From assembly GCF_031764535.1 (NCBI RefSeq), contig NZ_CP134499.1, positions 558,001-622,000 on the forward strand: a stretch of 64,000 nt of DNA. The letters run 5' to 3'. The translations under genes and the position numbers were made by a program. Positions within the stretch are counted from its first letter, which is position 1; each line of letters begins with the position of its first letter. The stretch is from Pseudomonas sp. SG20056. GTDB lineage: Bacteria; Pseudomonadota; Gammaproteobacteria; Pseudomonadales; Pseudomonadaceae. Below the pieces are notes generated by a model that searched no databases, was not told where the DNA came from, and was given only the letters and a program-made list of their open reading frames with translations. Below are positions 1-9,432 of this stretch, one piece after another.

Positions 1-24
1 CAAGGTGTACAGCAAAATCCGGGC

Positions 25-49
25 AAAAAAACGGGCCCAGCGGGCCCGT
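25..49 (-). terminator. Rho-independent terminator after the CoA-transferase gene
   Basis: Read on the minus strand, an 8-bp perfect stem (ACGGGCCC with GGGCCCGT, 3-nt loop) runs straight into a run of seven T. It lies about 18 nt beyond the CoA-transferase stop codon and fits an intrinsic terminator ending that operon. Confidence 0.9.
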
Positions 50-66
50 AAACTCACACTCAAATG

Positions 67-1626
67 TTAATCAGCGTTCAGTTGCTCGCTCAGGCCGATC
101 GGCGGCGGCAGAAACAGCCGCGCATCCATCAGCTGCGGCGTACGCACGATGGGGGTGAAGTCCATGCGGTCGAGGATGTCGCGCTGGATATCCACCCCCG
201 GCGCCACTTCGATCAGCTCCAGACCGTCCAGGGTCAGGCGGAACACGCAGCGTTCGGTGACATACAGCACCGGCTGGCCGCGTTCGGCGGCTTGGTGGCC
301 GGCGAAGGTGCGGTGCTCGACTTCGGCGACGAACTTGCACAGCTCGCCATCCTTGATGATGCGCAGCTGGCCGTCCTCGATGCCGATATCCTGCGCCCCG
401 GCGCTGAAGGTGCCGAGGAACACCACCTGCTTGGCGTTCTGGCTGATATTGATAAAACCGCCCGCTCCGGCCAGGCGTGAGCCGAACTTGGACACGTTGA
501 GGTTGCCCGCCGCATCGGCCTGGGCCAGGCCGAGAAACGCAATATCCAGGCCGCCACCGTCGTAGAAATCGAACTGATAAGGTTGGTCGAGCAGCGCGCT
601 GTGATTGCTCGCCGCGCCAAAATCCAGCCCCGAGGCGGGGATGCCGCCGATCACCCCGGGTTCGGCGGTCAGGGTCAGGCGCTCGATCACGCCTTCTTCG
701 GCCGCAACCCCGGCCACACCTTCCGGCATGCCGATGCCCAGGTTGACCACCGCACCGGCTTTCAGCTCCAGTGCCGCGCGGCGGGCGATCAGTTTGCGCA
801 CATCCAGAGGCATGGCTTTCAGGCTGTCCATCGGCACCCGGGTTTCGCCGGCGAAGGCCGGGTTGTAGGCGGTGGCGAAGGTTTGCTGGTGGTTTACCGG
901 CTCGGCCAGCACCACGCAGTCCACCAGAATCCCAGGGATCTTCACCTCGCGGGCATTCAACGAGCCGCGTTCGACAATGCGCTCAACTTGGGCAATCACC
1001 ACCCCGCCCGAGTTGCGTGCGGCCATGGCGATGGCCAGGCTCTCGATGGTCAGCGCCTCGCGCTCGAAGCTCAGGTTGCCGTCGGCATCGCTGCTGGTGG
1101 CGCGCACCACCGCCACGTGAATGGGGAATGTCGGGTAGAACAGGTAGTCCTCGCCATCGATGGGCATTAGCCGCACCAGCTCGGTGGTGGTGCGCGCATT
1201 GAGCTTGCCGCCGCCGTGGCGCGGGTCGACATAGGTGCCCAAACCAACCCGCGACAGCTGCCCCGGCTTGCCGGCGGCGATATCGCGAAACAGCTGGGAG
1301 ATCACCCCCTGCGGCAGGTTGTAGGCTTCGATGCGGTTATCCACCGCGAGCTTCTGCAGTCCTGGCACCAAGCCCCAGTGGCCGCCGATTACCCGCCGCA
1401 CCAGGCCTTCATGAGCCAGGTGGTTAAGGCCGCGGCCCTTGCCATCCCCTTGGCCGGCGGCATACACCAGAGTCAGGTCGCGTGGAGCCTGTTCAGCAAG
1501 AAAGCGTTGCTCCAGGGCGATGGCGATCTGCTCGGCGAAACCGATGCCGACAAAGCCGCCGGTGGCCAGGTTGGCGTTATCCGGGATGCGCGCCACAGCG
1601 GCGGCGGCAGTCATGATCTTGCTCAT
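67..1626 (-). CDS. Acyl-CoA:acetate/3-ketoacid CoA-transferase (YdiF type, single chain)
   Basis: Predicted 519-residue fused alpha/beta CoA-transferase that would move CoA between acyl-CoA and acetate or a 3-keto acid in the cytosol. The N-terminal half has the glycine-rich [11 protein letters not shown] segment and the C-terminal half has [12 protein letters not shown] followed by TAEPGVIGG. The Glu of TAEPG is the expected catalytic glutamate that forms the CoA thioester. The length suits the single-chain YdiF family rather than split AtoD/AtoA. I chose the ATG at 1626 because the residues before [10 protein letters not shown] are not family-like. It lies 74 nt downstream of the permease gene on the same strand, so the pair probably imports and activates a short-chain organic acid. 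The substrate cannot be read from sequence. Confidence 0.85.
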   Translation of the reverse strand: MSKIMTAAAAVARIPDNANLATGGFVGIGFAEQIAIALEQRFLAEQAPRDLTLVYAAGQGDGKGRGLNHLAHEGLVRRVIGGHWGLVPGLQKLAVDNRIEAYNLPQGVISQLFRDIAAGKPGQLSRVGLGTYVDPRHGGGKLNARTTTELVRLMPIDGEDYLFYPTFPIHVAVVRATSSDADGNLSFEREALTIESLAIAMAARNSGGVVIAQVERIVERGSLNAREVKIPGILVDCVVLAEPVNHQQTFATAYNPAFAGETRVPMDSLKAMPLDVRKLIARRAALELKAGAVVNLGIGMPEGVAGVAAEEGVIERLTLTAEPGVIGGIPASGLDFGAASNHSALLDQPYQFDFYDGGGLDIAFLGLAQADAAGNLNVSKFGSRLAGAGGFINISQNAKQVVFLGTFSAGAQDIGIEDGQLRIIKDGELCKFVAEVEHRTFAGHQAAERGQPVLYVTERCVFRLTLDGLELIEVAPGVDIQRDILDRMDFTPIVRTPQLMDARLFLPPPIGLSEQLNAD

Positions 1627-1700
1627 AGCGGGTACTCGAAAGCGATTGAACAACATTGAGTACAGGCGGCATGGCGCACAGGAGCGCCATGCCAGGCCCG

Positions 1701-3086
1701 TCAGAAACTACCGAACAGCGTGCCCAGGGTGATGACGACCACCAGCGCCACCATCGGGAAAGCCACGGTGTTAACGAAGATAAATTTGTACGACTCACGG
1801 TGCGTGAGTTTGCAGATCGCCAGCAGCGAGATCACCGCGCCGTTGTGCGGCAGGGTGTCCATGCAGCCAGAGGCCATCGCCGCGACGCGGTGCAGCAGCT
1901 CGGGGCTGATGCCGGCGGCGTTGGCCATGGTCAGGTACTGCTCGCCGAGGGTCTTCAGCGCAATCGACATACCGCCAGACGCCGAACCGGTGATGCCGGC
2001 GAGGATGTTTACCGCCACCGCTTCGGAGATCAGCGGGTTATCGGAGACGCCCAGCACCAGGTCGCGAATGATCACAAAACCGGCCAGCGAGGCGATCACC
2101 GTGCCGTAACCCACTTCAGCAGCGGTGTTGAGGATGGGCAGCATGGAGCCGAAGGCGCCATCGTTGACGCTCTTTTTCAGGTCCATCCAGCGCTGCCAGT
2201 GCATGGCGATCAACAGCAGGATGGCCGCACTGAGGGCGACGATGATCGACCAGATACCGATCAGCGATTTGGCATCTTGCAGGCCGCCGAATTCCGGCTT
2301 GGCCAGGTAGCTGGTGTCGATGCTCGGCAGAATCTGCTTGGCCATCAGGAAGTTCAGGCCGATCACCACGAAGATCGGGAGCAGAGCCAGCCAGAAGCCG
2401 GGGATCGTGCGCTGGTCCTCGACGACCGGGTCATCGCGGTGCTCGCCGTAGCCTTCACCGGCAGCCATCAGCTTGCGCGACTGCGCGGTAAGCCACCAGG
2501 TACCGAGGCCGAACATGATCAGCCCGGCGATTACGCCCAGGCCCGGCGCAGCAAAGGCGTCGGTGCCGAAAAACGGGTTGGGGATGGCGTTCTGAATTGC
2601 CGGCGTGCCGGGCAGGGCGGTCATGGTGAAAGTAAACGAGCCGAGGGCGATGGCACCGGGGATCAGGCGCTTGGGAATGCCCGCTTCACGGAACAGCGCT
2701 GCGCCAATCGGGTACACCGCAAAGGCCACCACGAACAGCGACACGCCGCCGTAGGTGAGGATGCCGCACGCCAGCACAATGGCCAGGATCGCCCGCTCGC
2801 TGCCGACTTTGGCGACGATGCCCTGGGCGATGGCGCGGGCCGATCCCGAGTCGTCCATCAACTTGCCGAACAGCGCGCCCAGCAGAAACAGCGGAAAGAA
2901 CTGGATCACGTAGCCGCCCATGGCCTTCATAAACACTTGGGTGTAGGTGGGCAGCAGCAGGTGAATGTCACCGGCAAACAGCAAGGCCAGCAACGCGAGC
3001 AGAGGGGCGAGGATCAGCACGTTGATGCCGCGGTAGGCGAGGTACATCAACAATGCGAGGGAAATCAGAATACCGAGGGTACCCAT
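1701..3086 (-). CDS. GntP-family permease
   Basis: A 461-residue polytopic inner-membrane protein with roughly 12 hydrophobic segments and no signal peptide. Gly/Pro-rich membrane motifs such as [15 protein letters not shown] and the [16 protein letters not shown] stretch are typical of the GntP/ion-transporter superfamily (gluconate and short carboxylates). It is the first gene of a two-gene operon with the CoA-transferase, and a sigma-54-type promoter lies 100 nt upstream. P. aeruginosa has a GntP permease (PA2004) beside the sigma-54 activator HbcR, which controls 3-hydroxybutyrate catabolism. By analogy a ketone-body or short hydroxy-acid substrate is likely, but this is inference. Confidence 0.85.
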   Translation of the reverse strand: MGTLGILISLALLMYLAYRGINVLILAPLLALLALLFAGDIHLLLPTYTQVFMKAMGGYVIQFFPLFLLGALFGKLMDDSGSARAIAQGIVAKVGSERAILAIVLACGILTYGGVSLFVVAFAVYPIGAALFREAGIPKRLIPGAIALGSFTFTMTALPGTPAIQNAIPNPFFGTDAFAAPGLGVIAGLIMFGLGTWWLTAQSRKLMAAGEGYGEHRDDPVVEDQRTIPGFWLALLPIFVVIGLNFLMAKQILPSIDTSYLAKPEFGGLQDAKSLIGIWSIIVALSAAILLLIAMHWQRWMDLKKSVNDGAFGSMLPILNTAAEVGYGTVIASLAGFVIIRDLVLGVSDNPLISEAVAVNILAGITGSASGGMSIALKTLGEQYLTMANAAGISPELLHRVAAMASGCMDTLPHNGAVISLLAICKLTHRESYKFIFVNTVAFPMVALVVVITLGTLFGSF

Positions 3087-3186
3087 GGCTGGTTCCTTTT
3101 GTTGTTGTTTTAAGCACCGCTCTATGGCGACGCTGATGAGCTTGCTCGTTAAGCCAGGCAGCGAGACAAAGCGTTGAGCAGACTAG

Positions 3187-3202
3187 AGCGAAAGCTGTGC
3201 CA
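3187..3202 (-). promoter_or_regulatory. Sigma-54 (-24/-12) promoter for the permease/CoA-transferase operon
   Basis: On the minus strand the sequence reads TGGCACAGCTTTCGCT. Compared with TGGCACG-N4-TTGCW, the -24 GG and -12 GC are at exact spacing and only two consensus positions differ. It sits 100 nt upstream of the permease ATG, and the gene immediately upstream encodes an enhancer-binding activator. Confidence 0.75.
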
Positions 3203-3310
3203 GACGGGGCTACGACTTTGGTCTAGGTGGGTGAAAGGCTTGTGGTTGAGGGGTTGCGTGGGGGTTTAGGAGGTTTGGCGGGGTTGTCGGAGGAGAAGGG
3301 TGTGTCTTTA

Positions 3311-3370
3311 TTTCTGGAATTAGTCCATGGAGCTGGACGGTTGAGTTGGCTTTAGGTCCAGAATTTTGGA
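3311..3370. promoter_or_regulatory. Possible activator binding region upstream of the sigma-54 promoter
   Basis: Between 3311 and 3370 lie TTCTGGA, TCCATGGA and the imperfect palindrome TCCAGAATTTTGGA, which share TCCAGA/TCTGGA half-sites in opposite orientation. They are about 110-170 bp upstream of the -24 element, the usual distance for an enhancer-binding protein site. This is a pattern-based guess. Confidence 0.35.
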
Positions 3371-3403
3371 TTTTTTACACCTGTAGGAGCGTTCGTATAT
3401 TCC

Positions 3404-3643
3404 GTAGCCCGGATGAAATCCGGGAAATGCTCGGTTGTGCGGTACTTCCCGGATTACATCCGGGCTACAACTCTGACACGAGCATGGATCGTGGGAGGGG
3501 CTTTAGCCGCGACAACAGCGGTTAAAAGCTCGCCGCTAAAGCGCCTCCCACAGCACACGCACGGCTGGCTTTGCTTGTGTAGGAGCGGGCTTGCCCGCGA
3601 TCTCTTGCTGACTCAAAAGCATCGCGGCCAAGGCCGCTCCTAC
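3404..3643. repeat. Cluster of three REP-type inverted-repeat pairs
   Basis: The 595-bp gap between the permease and the regulator gene holds three head-to-head palindromic pairs of different families. Pair one (3404-3468) is GTAGCCCGGATGAAATCCGGG and its inverted partner. Pair two (3491-3551) starts GTGGGAGGGGCTTTAGC and ends with its complement. Pair three (3579-3643) starts GTAGGAGCGGGCTTGCCCGC and ends GGCCGCTCCTAC, the classic pseudomonad REP core. Apart from these and the promoter region I see no gene in the gap. Confidence 0.85.
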
Positions 3644-3681
3644 GGGGAATTGCGTTCGCTTTAGGCGGCAGTGAGCTTGGC

Positions 3682-5142
3682 TTAGTCGTGCTTACCCAAC
3701 CCATGCAGTGCCAGCTTGGCGTACAGCCCTGCGCGGGAAATCCCCAGGCGTTGCGCAGCCTGTTGGCGGTTGCCGGCTGTAGCCTGAAGGGCGTCGATCA
3801 GCGCCTGGCGTTCGGCCCGTGCCAGTTGCTCCGCCAATGTTTGCGTCACGCTGGTCGCTGGCTGCGGCGCAATGCTGTGCGCTGCGGGCGTTACCGGGTC
3901 GACCAGCAACGCCCGCACGGTTTGCGCATCCAGGCGCCCGTCGACATCCAATTGGGCGCGCTCCAGCAGGTTGCGCAGCTCGCGCACATTGCCACGCCAG
4001 GGCTGCGCGCTCAGCAGGGCGAGGGCGTCATCGCTGACTTCCAGCGGGGCCTGCGTCGAGCGGTTGGCAATATCGTCGAGCAGATGCTCCAGCAACGCCG
4101 GAATATCCTCGCGGCGCTCACGCAGCGGCGGCACGCGCAGGGCCAGCACGTTAAGGCGGTAGTAGAGGTCGTCACGGAACTGCCCGGCGGCGACCTTGGC
4201 TTCCAGATCGATATGTGTCGCTGCTATCACCCGTACATTCAACGGTTTGACCTGATTGGAGCCCAGCGGCTCGACCTCCTGCTCCTGCAAGACGCGCAGC
4301 AACTTGGCCTGCAACGGCAGCGGTAGATCGCCGATTTCATCGAGAAACAACGTGCCGCCGTTGGCCACCTCGAACTTGCCGATACGCGCCTTGCGATCCG
4401 CGCCGGTAAAGGCGCCGGGCGCGGTGCCGAACAGCTCGGCCTCGACCAGGGTTTCCGGGATGGCCGCGACGTTGACCGCGACAAACGGCCCGTTGGCCCG
4501 TGGCGACAGGTTGTGGATGCCCTGGGCCAGCAGCTCCTTGCCTGTGCCGGTTTCGCCGCGCAGCAGCACCGTGGCGTCTAGTTGTGCGGCGCGGCGAGCT
4601 TGGCGTTTGACTTCGCTGGCTGCGCTGCTGGCGCCGATAAACCCAGCAATGGTGTAACGCGCGCGGCGCGCCTTGGCCAATTCGTGCTGGGTGGCGACCA
4701 GCTGGTTCTGCAGGGTATTGAATTTGGCCATCAGCGGCTTGAGGTGACGGGCGCGGTCGAACAGCACAAAGCCCAGCGCGCCGACCAGGGTGCCGTCCTC
4801 ATCGCGCAACGGAATACGGGTGACCACAAAGTGTTCGCTGCCGAAGGCCATCAGGTCGAGCATGCTCGGCTGGCCGCTTTCCACCACTTCGCGCAAGCGG
4901 CTGGCTGGCAGCACGTCTTCGATCTCTTTGCCGAGTACGCTGCGCGGGTCGCTGATGCCAACCTTTTCGGCGTACTTGTCGTTGATCCAGACAATCCGCG
5001 CCTGGCGGTTGACCGCGATGGTGCCCTCGCATTGCGCGTTTAGGTGGTCGAACAACAGCGGCATGGCCACGGCGCGGAAGCGCTCGGGCGAAACACCAAT
5101 GATCAGGCCGTGTTGGTCGAGGTCGTCGCGGGCAATGGCCAT
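3682..5142 (-). CDS. Sigma-54-dependent activator with PAS domain (HbcR-like)
   Basis: A 486-residue enhancer-binding protein. An N-terminal PAS-like sensor (about residues 25-130, QARIVWINDKYAEKVGIS) is followed by the AAA+ domain with Walker A GETGTGKE, the sigma-54-contacting GAFTGAD loop and Walker B TLFLDEIG. A C-terminal Fis-type helix-turn-helix (RQQAAQRLGISRAGLYAKL) ends the chain. There is no receiver domain, so the trigger is probably a ligand sensed by the PAS domain. It is transcribed toward the permease operon, whose upstream region has a -24/-12 promoter, so that operon is its likely target. Similarity in layout to P. aeruginosa HbcR is inferred from memory. Confidence 0.88.
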   Translation of the reverse strand: MAIARDDLDQHGLIIGVSPERFRAVAMPLLFDHLNAQCEGTIAVNRQARIVWINDKYAEKVGISDPRSVLGKEIEDVLPASRLREVVESGQPSMLDLMAFGSEHFVVTRIPLRDEDGTLVGALGFVLFDRARHLKPLMAKFNTLQNQLVATQHELAKARRARYTIAGFIGASSAASEVKRQARRAAQLDATVLLRGETGTGKELLAQGIHNLSPRANGPFVAVNVAAIPETLVEAELFGTAPGAFTGADRKARIGKFEVANGGTLFLDEIGDLPLPLQAKLLRVLQEQEVEPLGSNQVKPLNVRVIAATHIDLEAKVAAGQFRDDLYYRLNVLALRVPPLRERREDIPALLEHLLDDIANRSTQAPLEVSDDALALLSAQPWRGNVRELRNLLERAQLDVDGRLDAQTVRALLVDPVTPAAHSIAPQPATSVTQTLAEQLARAERQALIDALQATAGNRQQAAQRLGISRAGLYAKLALHGLGKHD

Positions 5143-5271
5143 GGGCGCAGTACATCCAGAATCAGGTGCGGCCGATTATGGGTGGCGCTGCGCGCAGGGG
5201 GCAACCGGCGGCGATCTGCACTCCGCCGGTAAGTGTCGAGCGCCATGTGCGCGATCAGCCGCAGATCTGCG

Positions 5272-6513
5272 TCACCGCGCCTGCAGCAGGTAATGACGCT
5301 TCTTGCCCAGGCTTAGCCGTCGACCCAGCTGCCAGGCTTGCAACGGCTGGTCCGGATTGCCCTGGCGTTCGCCATCCAGCAGCAAGCCGCCGCCGGCTGC
5401 CAGGCGGCGTACTGCGCTGCGTGAGGGCTGCAAGTTATGGCGCAGCAGCAGGTCGGTGAGGCTGAGACCGCCGGCCAGATCTTCCGCGCTAACGCTTAGC
5501 TGCGGTAGTTCGGCATGCGTATCCTGCGCCGTGAACAGCGCCAGAGCTGTGGCTTCGGCCTCGCGTGCAGCCTGCTCGCCATGGGCCAGGGCGGTGGCGG
5601 CGTTGGCCAGGATGATTTTCGCCTGGTTCAGCTCGGCGCCGGCAAGGGCGCTCAAGCTCGCTACCTCATCCAGCGCTAGTTCGCTAAACAGGGCGAGAAA
5701 GCGCCCCACATCAGCGTCATCGCAATTGCGCCAGAACTGCCAGAAGTCATACGGCGAGAGCTTGTCGCCATTCAGCCATACCGCGCCTGCCGCCGATTTG
5801 CCCATCTTGCGCCCGTCACGGGTGGTCAGCAGCGGCATGGTCAGGCCGAACAGCGGCTGGCAGCCCTGGCGCCGGCCCAATTCCACGCCATTGATGATAT
5901 TGGCCCACTGGTCGGCACCACCCAGTTGCAGGGTGCAATTATGCCGGCGCGCTAGTTCGGTGAAGTCGTGGGCCTGCAGCAGGGTGTAGCCGAACTCCTG
6001 AAAGCTCAGCGAATGCTCACGCTCCAGACGGTTGCGCACGGCATCGAAGGTCAGCAGGCGGTTGATGGAAAAGTGCCGGCCGACCTGGTCGAGAAACTGC
6101 AGGTAGCCGATACCGTCCAGCCAGTCGGCGTTGTCCACCACCAGGCCGTCGCTGGGGCCATCGCCCAGCTGGATGTAGCGGGCAAAGCAGCCGGTAATCC
6201 CGGCGATGTTGTGCTGAATCTGTGCTTCCGTCAGCACCGGCCGGCTGCTGTCGCGAAAGCTTGGGTCGCCGATGCGTGTGGTGGCTCCGCCGATCAGCAG
6301 GATCGGTTTGTGCCCGGCGCGTTGCAGGTGGCGCATCAGCATCAAGGCTTGCAAATGGCCGACGTGCAGGCTGTCCGCCGTAGCATCGAAGCCGAGGTAA
6401 AAGGTGATCGGGCCCTGGCTGAGCGCCAGGCGCAGGCCATCGAGGTCGGTGCTCTGGTGGATAAAGCCACGAGCAGCGAGCTGGTCGAGCAGATCAAGGG
6501 TGTTACTGGGCAT
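5272..6513 (-). CDS. tyrS: Tyrosyl-tRNA synthetase
   Basis: Class I aminoacyl-tRNA synthetase, 413 residues, charging tRNA-Tyr. The Rossmann fold carries the HIGH-type motif HVGH (about residue 50), the tyrosine-pocket segment GGADQWANI, and the KMSKS-type loop KMGKS. The C-terminal part has an S4-like RNA-binding domain ([19 protein letters not shown]). The ATG at 6513 is preceded by AGGAGAC at 6518-6524. The gene is monocistronic here, between the sigma-54 regulator and a divergent diguanylate cyclase gene. Its 5' leader is unusually structured (see leader entries), suggesting expression responds to tyrosine charging. Confidence 0.95.
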   Translation of the reverse strand: MPSNTLDLLDQLAARGFIHQSTDLDGLRLALSQGPITFYLGFDATADSLHVGHLQALMLMRHLQRAGHKPILLIGGATTRIGDPSFRDSSRPVLTEAQIQHNIAGITGCFARYIQLGDGPSDGLVVDNADWLDGIGYLQFLDQVGRHFSINRLLTFDAVRNRLEREHSLSFQEFGYTLLQAHDFTELARRHNCTLQLGGADQWANIINGVELGRRQGCQPLFGLTMPLLTTRDGRKMGKSAAGAVWLNGDKLSPYDFWQFWRNCDDADVGRFLALFSELALDEVASLSALAGAELNQAKIILANAATALAHGEQAAREAEATALALFTAQDTHAELPQLSVSAEDLAGGLSLTDLLLRHNLQPSRSAVRRLAAGGGLLLDGERQGNPDQPLQAWQLGRRLSLGKKRHYLLQAR

Positions 6514-6603
6514 ACGTGTCTCCTGGTTAAGGCAAAAGCCTGAGGAGACTGGAGTGGGGGTGTGCTATCCGGGCCGCCTCAGGCGGATCGGACATGCAAC
6601 AAC
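6514..6603 (-). promoter_or_regulatory. Mutually exclusive hairpins in the tyrS leader (candidate attenuator / SD sequestration)
   Basis: In transcript order, segment a (CAGGCGG, 6617-6611) can pair with segment b (CCGCCTG, 6586-6580). Segment b (GCCTGAGG, 6584-6577) can instead pair with c (CCTCAGGC, 6545-6538), which is followed by TTTT. Segment c with its 5' neighbour (GTCTCCT, 6549-6543) can pair with d (AGGAGAC, 6524-6518), the tyrS Shine-Dalgarno, enclosing an AGGC-TTTT-GCCT stem. All listed pairings are perfect by inspection. Which one dominates is not known. Confidence 0.6.
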
Positions 6604-6607
6604 GCAT

Positions 6608-6673
6608 CTACCGCCTGGTGAGAGGGGGCAGGGCGTAATAAAACGCGGAAATTGGGCAGATGTGTCTGTGCAT
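6608..6673 (-). CDS. Putative tyrS leader peptide with Phe-Tyr-Tyr
   Basis: A 21-codon reading frame, MHRHICPISAFYYALPPLTRR, ends 94 nt before tyrS. It contains Phe and two adjacent Tyr codons (TTT TAT TAC), and its last codons plus stop overlap segment a of the leader hairpins. This is the geometry of amino-acid-responsive leader peptides: stalling at Tyr leaves segment a free, while reaching the stop covers it. No good Shine-Dalgarno precedes the ATG. A promoter candidate 9 nt upstream would make the message nearly leaderless. No homologue is known to me. Confidence 0.55.
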   Translation of the reverse strand: MHRHICPISAFYYALPPLTRR

Positions 6674-6681
6674 GGGGCGGC

Positions 6682-6709
6682 ACTTTAAGGGCTTTGGCGG
6701 GCAAGTCAA
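6682..6709 (-). promoter_or_regulatory. Candidate sigma-70 promoter for tyrS
   Basis: Minus strand TTGACT (6709-6704) is followed, after 16 nt, by TAAAGT (6687-6682). Transcription would begin about 6675, at or just before the leader-peptide ATG. Confidence 0.5.
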
Positions 6710-6793
6710 CCGCACGTGATCGGCGGTTCGCACGCTGCCTATCTGGTCAAGGCCCAGGCAGTTGAGGCACAGTGAGCCATCAAACCGCCATCC

Positions 6794-7894
6794 ATGCAGT
6801 GCCGGGCCATGTTTTTTCGACCGCGAACCAAACCGGGCAGTGACAGCAACGCCGCCGTCGACGACTTGCAGGATGTCGGCCAGCGTTCGTTGATCCGCAT
6901 GATCTTTGCCAGTACCGGGCTGACCCTCGGGGTGTTCTGCGCGCTGCAATTTATGGCCGGCAACTACCTGTTTGCCAGTTTCGAGCTGGTTGCCACCGCA
7001 ACGTTGCTGTGGGGCGCCTGGCGGATTGTCCGGGTGCGCAACCTATTGCCCTGGATCTACCTCTACCTGCTGCCGACCTTCAGCTTTCTGCTGTACATCA
7101 TCGTTATCCCCAACGCCTCGAAAACCGCCTTTGTTTGGGTCTACAGCATTCCCGTGCTGTCCTACCTGCTGCTCGGACTCAAGCGCGGCAGCTTGCTGTC
7201 ACTGCCTTTTGTGATCGGCGCTTGCCTGTTGTACCTGTACACCTACCCGGTTCAGCGCGATGCCGAAAGCCTGATCGACCTGGGTAACGCGGTGTTTTGC
7301 GGTGTGATGATTCTGGTCTTCGTCTACCTCTATGAAGCCCGCCGCGCCACCGCCTATCAGCAGCTGCAACATATGGCCCGTACCGATGCGCTGACCGGTG
7401 TGGCCAGCCGCGGCAGCTTCCAGCAAAGCCTGGAGCAAAGCATCCGCGAGGCGCAGCGCAGCCAGGCCAAACTGGTGCTGGTGGTACTGGATATCGACTA
7501 TTTCAAGGCGGTGAATGACCAGTACGGCCACGATGCTGGCGACCAAGCCCTGCGCCATATCTGCAACAGCCTCAGCCAGCGCCTGCGCGCCACCGACACC
7601 TTGGGGCGCCTGGGTGGTGAAGAGTTCGGTCTGCTGCTGCGCAATACCGATGGTCAGGGCGCCGAGTCGCTGGTGGAAGGTCTGCGCGTGCAGCTGTGCA
7701 GCCAGCCGATGCGTTATGGCGATCAGGACATTGCGCTGTCTGCAACTTTCGGCCTGGCCGAATGGCCCGTCGATGGCAGCACCGCCGAGCAGCTTTATCG
7801 CTGCGCTGATCAGCGCCTGTATCGCGGTAAGGAGCTGGGCCGCAATCGCCTGGTCGGTCGGCACAGTGCCGAGGCTGAGTCCGGCTGCGAGTAA
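6794..7894 (+). CDS. Membrane diguanylate cyclase (GGDEF)
   Basis: A 366-residue protein: about six hydrophobic segments between residues 30 and 185, then a C-terminal GGDEF domain beginning RTDALTGVASR with active-site GGEEF. It should make cyclic di-GMP from GTP at the inner membrane. I see no RxxD inhibitory site next to the catalytic motif (the residues before it read TDTLGRLGGEEF). The first ATG (6794) has no convincing Shine-Dalgarno, and ATG 6809 is an alternative start. It is divergent from tyrS and followed after 135 bp by an EAL-domain gene, suggesting paired synthesis and breakdown of the messenger. Confidence 0.9.
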   Translation: MQCRAMFFRPRTKPGSDSNAAVDDLQDVGQRSLIRMIFASTGLTLGVFCALQFMAGNYLFASFELVATATLLWGAWRIVRVRNLLPWIYLYLLPTFSFLLYIIVIPNASKTAFVWVYSIPVLSYLLLGLKRGSLLSLPFVIGACLLYLYTYPVQRDAESLIDLGNAVFCGVMILVFVYLYEARRATAYQQLQHMARTDALTGVASRGSFQQSLEQSIREAQRSQAKLVLVVLDIDYFKAVNDQYGHDAGDQALRHICNSLSQRLRATDTLGRLGGEEFGLLLRNTDGQGAESLVEGLRVQLCSQPMRYGDQDIALSATFGLAEWPVDGSTAEQLYRCADQRLYRGKELGRNRLVGRHSAEAESGCE

Positions 7895-8029
7895 TGCGGC
7901 TGCATGCTAATCGTCCGTAGTGCCTCTGCTACGGCGTCTACACTCAACTCGGCCCATCGATAAACCACAGTGTTGGTAAACCCTCGGGCGACTTCCTTGG
8001 CGAAGCAACGGGTCACTCAGGGACTTTTC

Positions 8030-9391
8030 ATGACCGCCCTTTCTGCCTTTTTCAAGCAGGTTATCAAGCTCTGGCACTCACCCGATTTGACCCTGATCGG
8101 TCAGCGCCGCGAGCGCCGCATGCGCATGCTCGCCAGCCTGGTACTGCTGCTGGTCGGTAGCTTCTGGGGGCTGTTCTTCAGCCTGCGTGGCGAGTGGGGC
8201 ATCGTCCTGATGGACTTGTTGATGATCCTTTGTGGCCTCGGTGTATTTACCCTGACCCTGCGCAACCGCGTGCGCCTGGCCAATCTGTTGCTGTTCGGCG
8301 TAATCATCCTGGTGATCGTCGGCACCAGCTTGTTGATGGACCCACATACCGCCGCCGCACCGCGCGCGACCCACCTGTATCTGCTGCCAATTGCCGTGGC
8401 GGCGTTGATGGCCTTTCGCGATGAACGGATGTGGCTGCGCTACGGCGTTGCACTGTTCTGCCTGGGCCTGTTCATTGTGCTGGCCTCTTCATCCTGGAGC
8501 CCGACCAGCGCCTATCACCTGCCGGATGAAGTACGGGTGAGCGGCTCCTGGGTGCAGAGCGTGGCGGCCATGCTGATGTTGTTTGCCCTGCTGCACATCT
8601 TGCAAAGCGATGCGGCCGAGCGCTCGATGCTCGACCGTGACCTACACGCCGCACTGAGTGAGCAGCAGTTTGTGCTGCACTACCAACCGCAACTGCACAG
8701 TAGCGGCAAAGTCACCGGTGCCGAAGTGCTGATCCGCTGGCAGCACCCGCAACGCGGACTGGTGCCGCCAGTCGAGTTCATTGACCATGCCGAGAAAACC
8801 GGGCTGATCATCCCGATTGGCCAATGGGTGCTGGAACAGGCCTTTACCCAGTTGCGCGCCTGGAAGGACGACCCGCTGTATCGAGACATCAGCCTGGCGG
8901 TCAACATCAGTCAGAAGCAATTTCGCCAGGCCAATTTTGTCACTGACATGCTCGGACTGATCGAAACCTACGGCATCGACACACGTCGGCTCGAACTGGA
9001 GTTGACCGAAACTCTTATCGTCCACGACATCGACGACCTGATGCGCAAAATGGCCGTACTGGTCGAGCGCGGCGTGCGCTTCTCCCTGGATGACTTCGGC
9101 ACCGGCTTCTCCTCCCTCAGCCACCTCAAGCGCCTGCCCCTCAACACCCTGAAAATCGACCGCTCATTTGTCAGCGACCTGCTTACCGACAGCAACAGCC
9201 AAGCCATCGTGCGCACTGTCATCGCCCTGGCGCAAAGCATGGGCATGACGGTGATCGCCGAAGGCGTGGAAACCGAAGCGCAGCAGCAGTTTTTGCTGAG
9301 TAACGGCTGCATGCAGTTTCAGGGCTATCTATTCAGCAAGCCGCTGCCATTGGGAGCGTTTACTGTGTTTGTGGAAACGCAGAATGGTTAA
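8030..9391 (+). CDS. Membrane EAL-domain cyclic-di-GMP phosphodiesterase
   Basis: A 453-residue protein with several N-terminal hydrophobic segments (about residues 30-190), then an EAL domain. The signature is AEVLIRW (EVL variant), followed by NIS, ELTET, the [10 protein letters not shown] metal/catalytic loop and AEGVET, so the catalytic set looks complete. It would hydrolyse cyclic di-GMP. The ATG at 8030 ([10 protein letters not shown]) is preferred over upstream in-frame codons because an AGGGAC precedes it. A strong terminator follows. Before the island inserted, the next gene downstream was the tRNA-Ile2 and then rmcA, so three c-di-GMP genes were neighbours. Confidence 0.9.
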   Translation: MTALSAFFKQVIKLWHSPDLTLIGQRRERRMRMLASLVLLLVGSFWGLFFSLRGEWGIVLMDLLMILCGLGVFTLTLRNRVRLANLLLFGVIILVIVGTSLLMDPHTAAAPRATHLYLLPIAVAALMAFRDERMWLRYGVALFCLGLFIVLASSSWSPTSAYHLPDEVRVSGSWVQSVAAMLMLFALLHILQSDAAERSMLDRDLHAALSEQQFVLHYQPQLHSSGKVTGAEVLIRWQHPQRGLVPPVEFIDHAEKTGLIIPIGQWVLEQAFTQLRAWKDDPLYRDISLAVNISQKQFRQANFVTDMLGLIETYGIDTRRLELELTETLIVHDIDDLMRKMAVLVERGVRFSLDDFGTGFSSLSHLKRLPLNTLKIDRSFVSDLLTDSNSQAIVRTVIALAQSMGMTVIAEGVETEAQQQFLLSNGCMQFQGYLFSKPLPLGAFTVFVETQNG

Positions 9392-9402
9392 GGAGAAAAC
9401 GC

Positions 9403-9430
9403 AAAAAGCCGCGCAATGCGCGGCTTTTTA
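9403..9430 (+). terminator. Terminator after the EAL gene
   Basis: Stem GCCGCGC/GCGCGGC with AAT loop, preceded by A5 and followed by T5, 12 bp after the stop codon. The A/T flanks could let it work in both directions. Confidence 0.9.
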
Positions 9431-9432
9431 TT

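Noticed and set aside
1656-3113. Long plus-strand frame opposite the GntP permease gene
   Set aside because: It is a hydrophilic mirror of a membrane-protein gene with no ribosome site or known domain.
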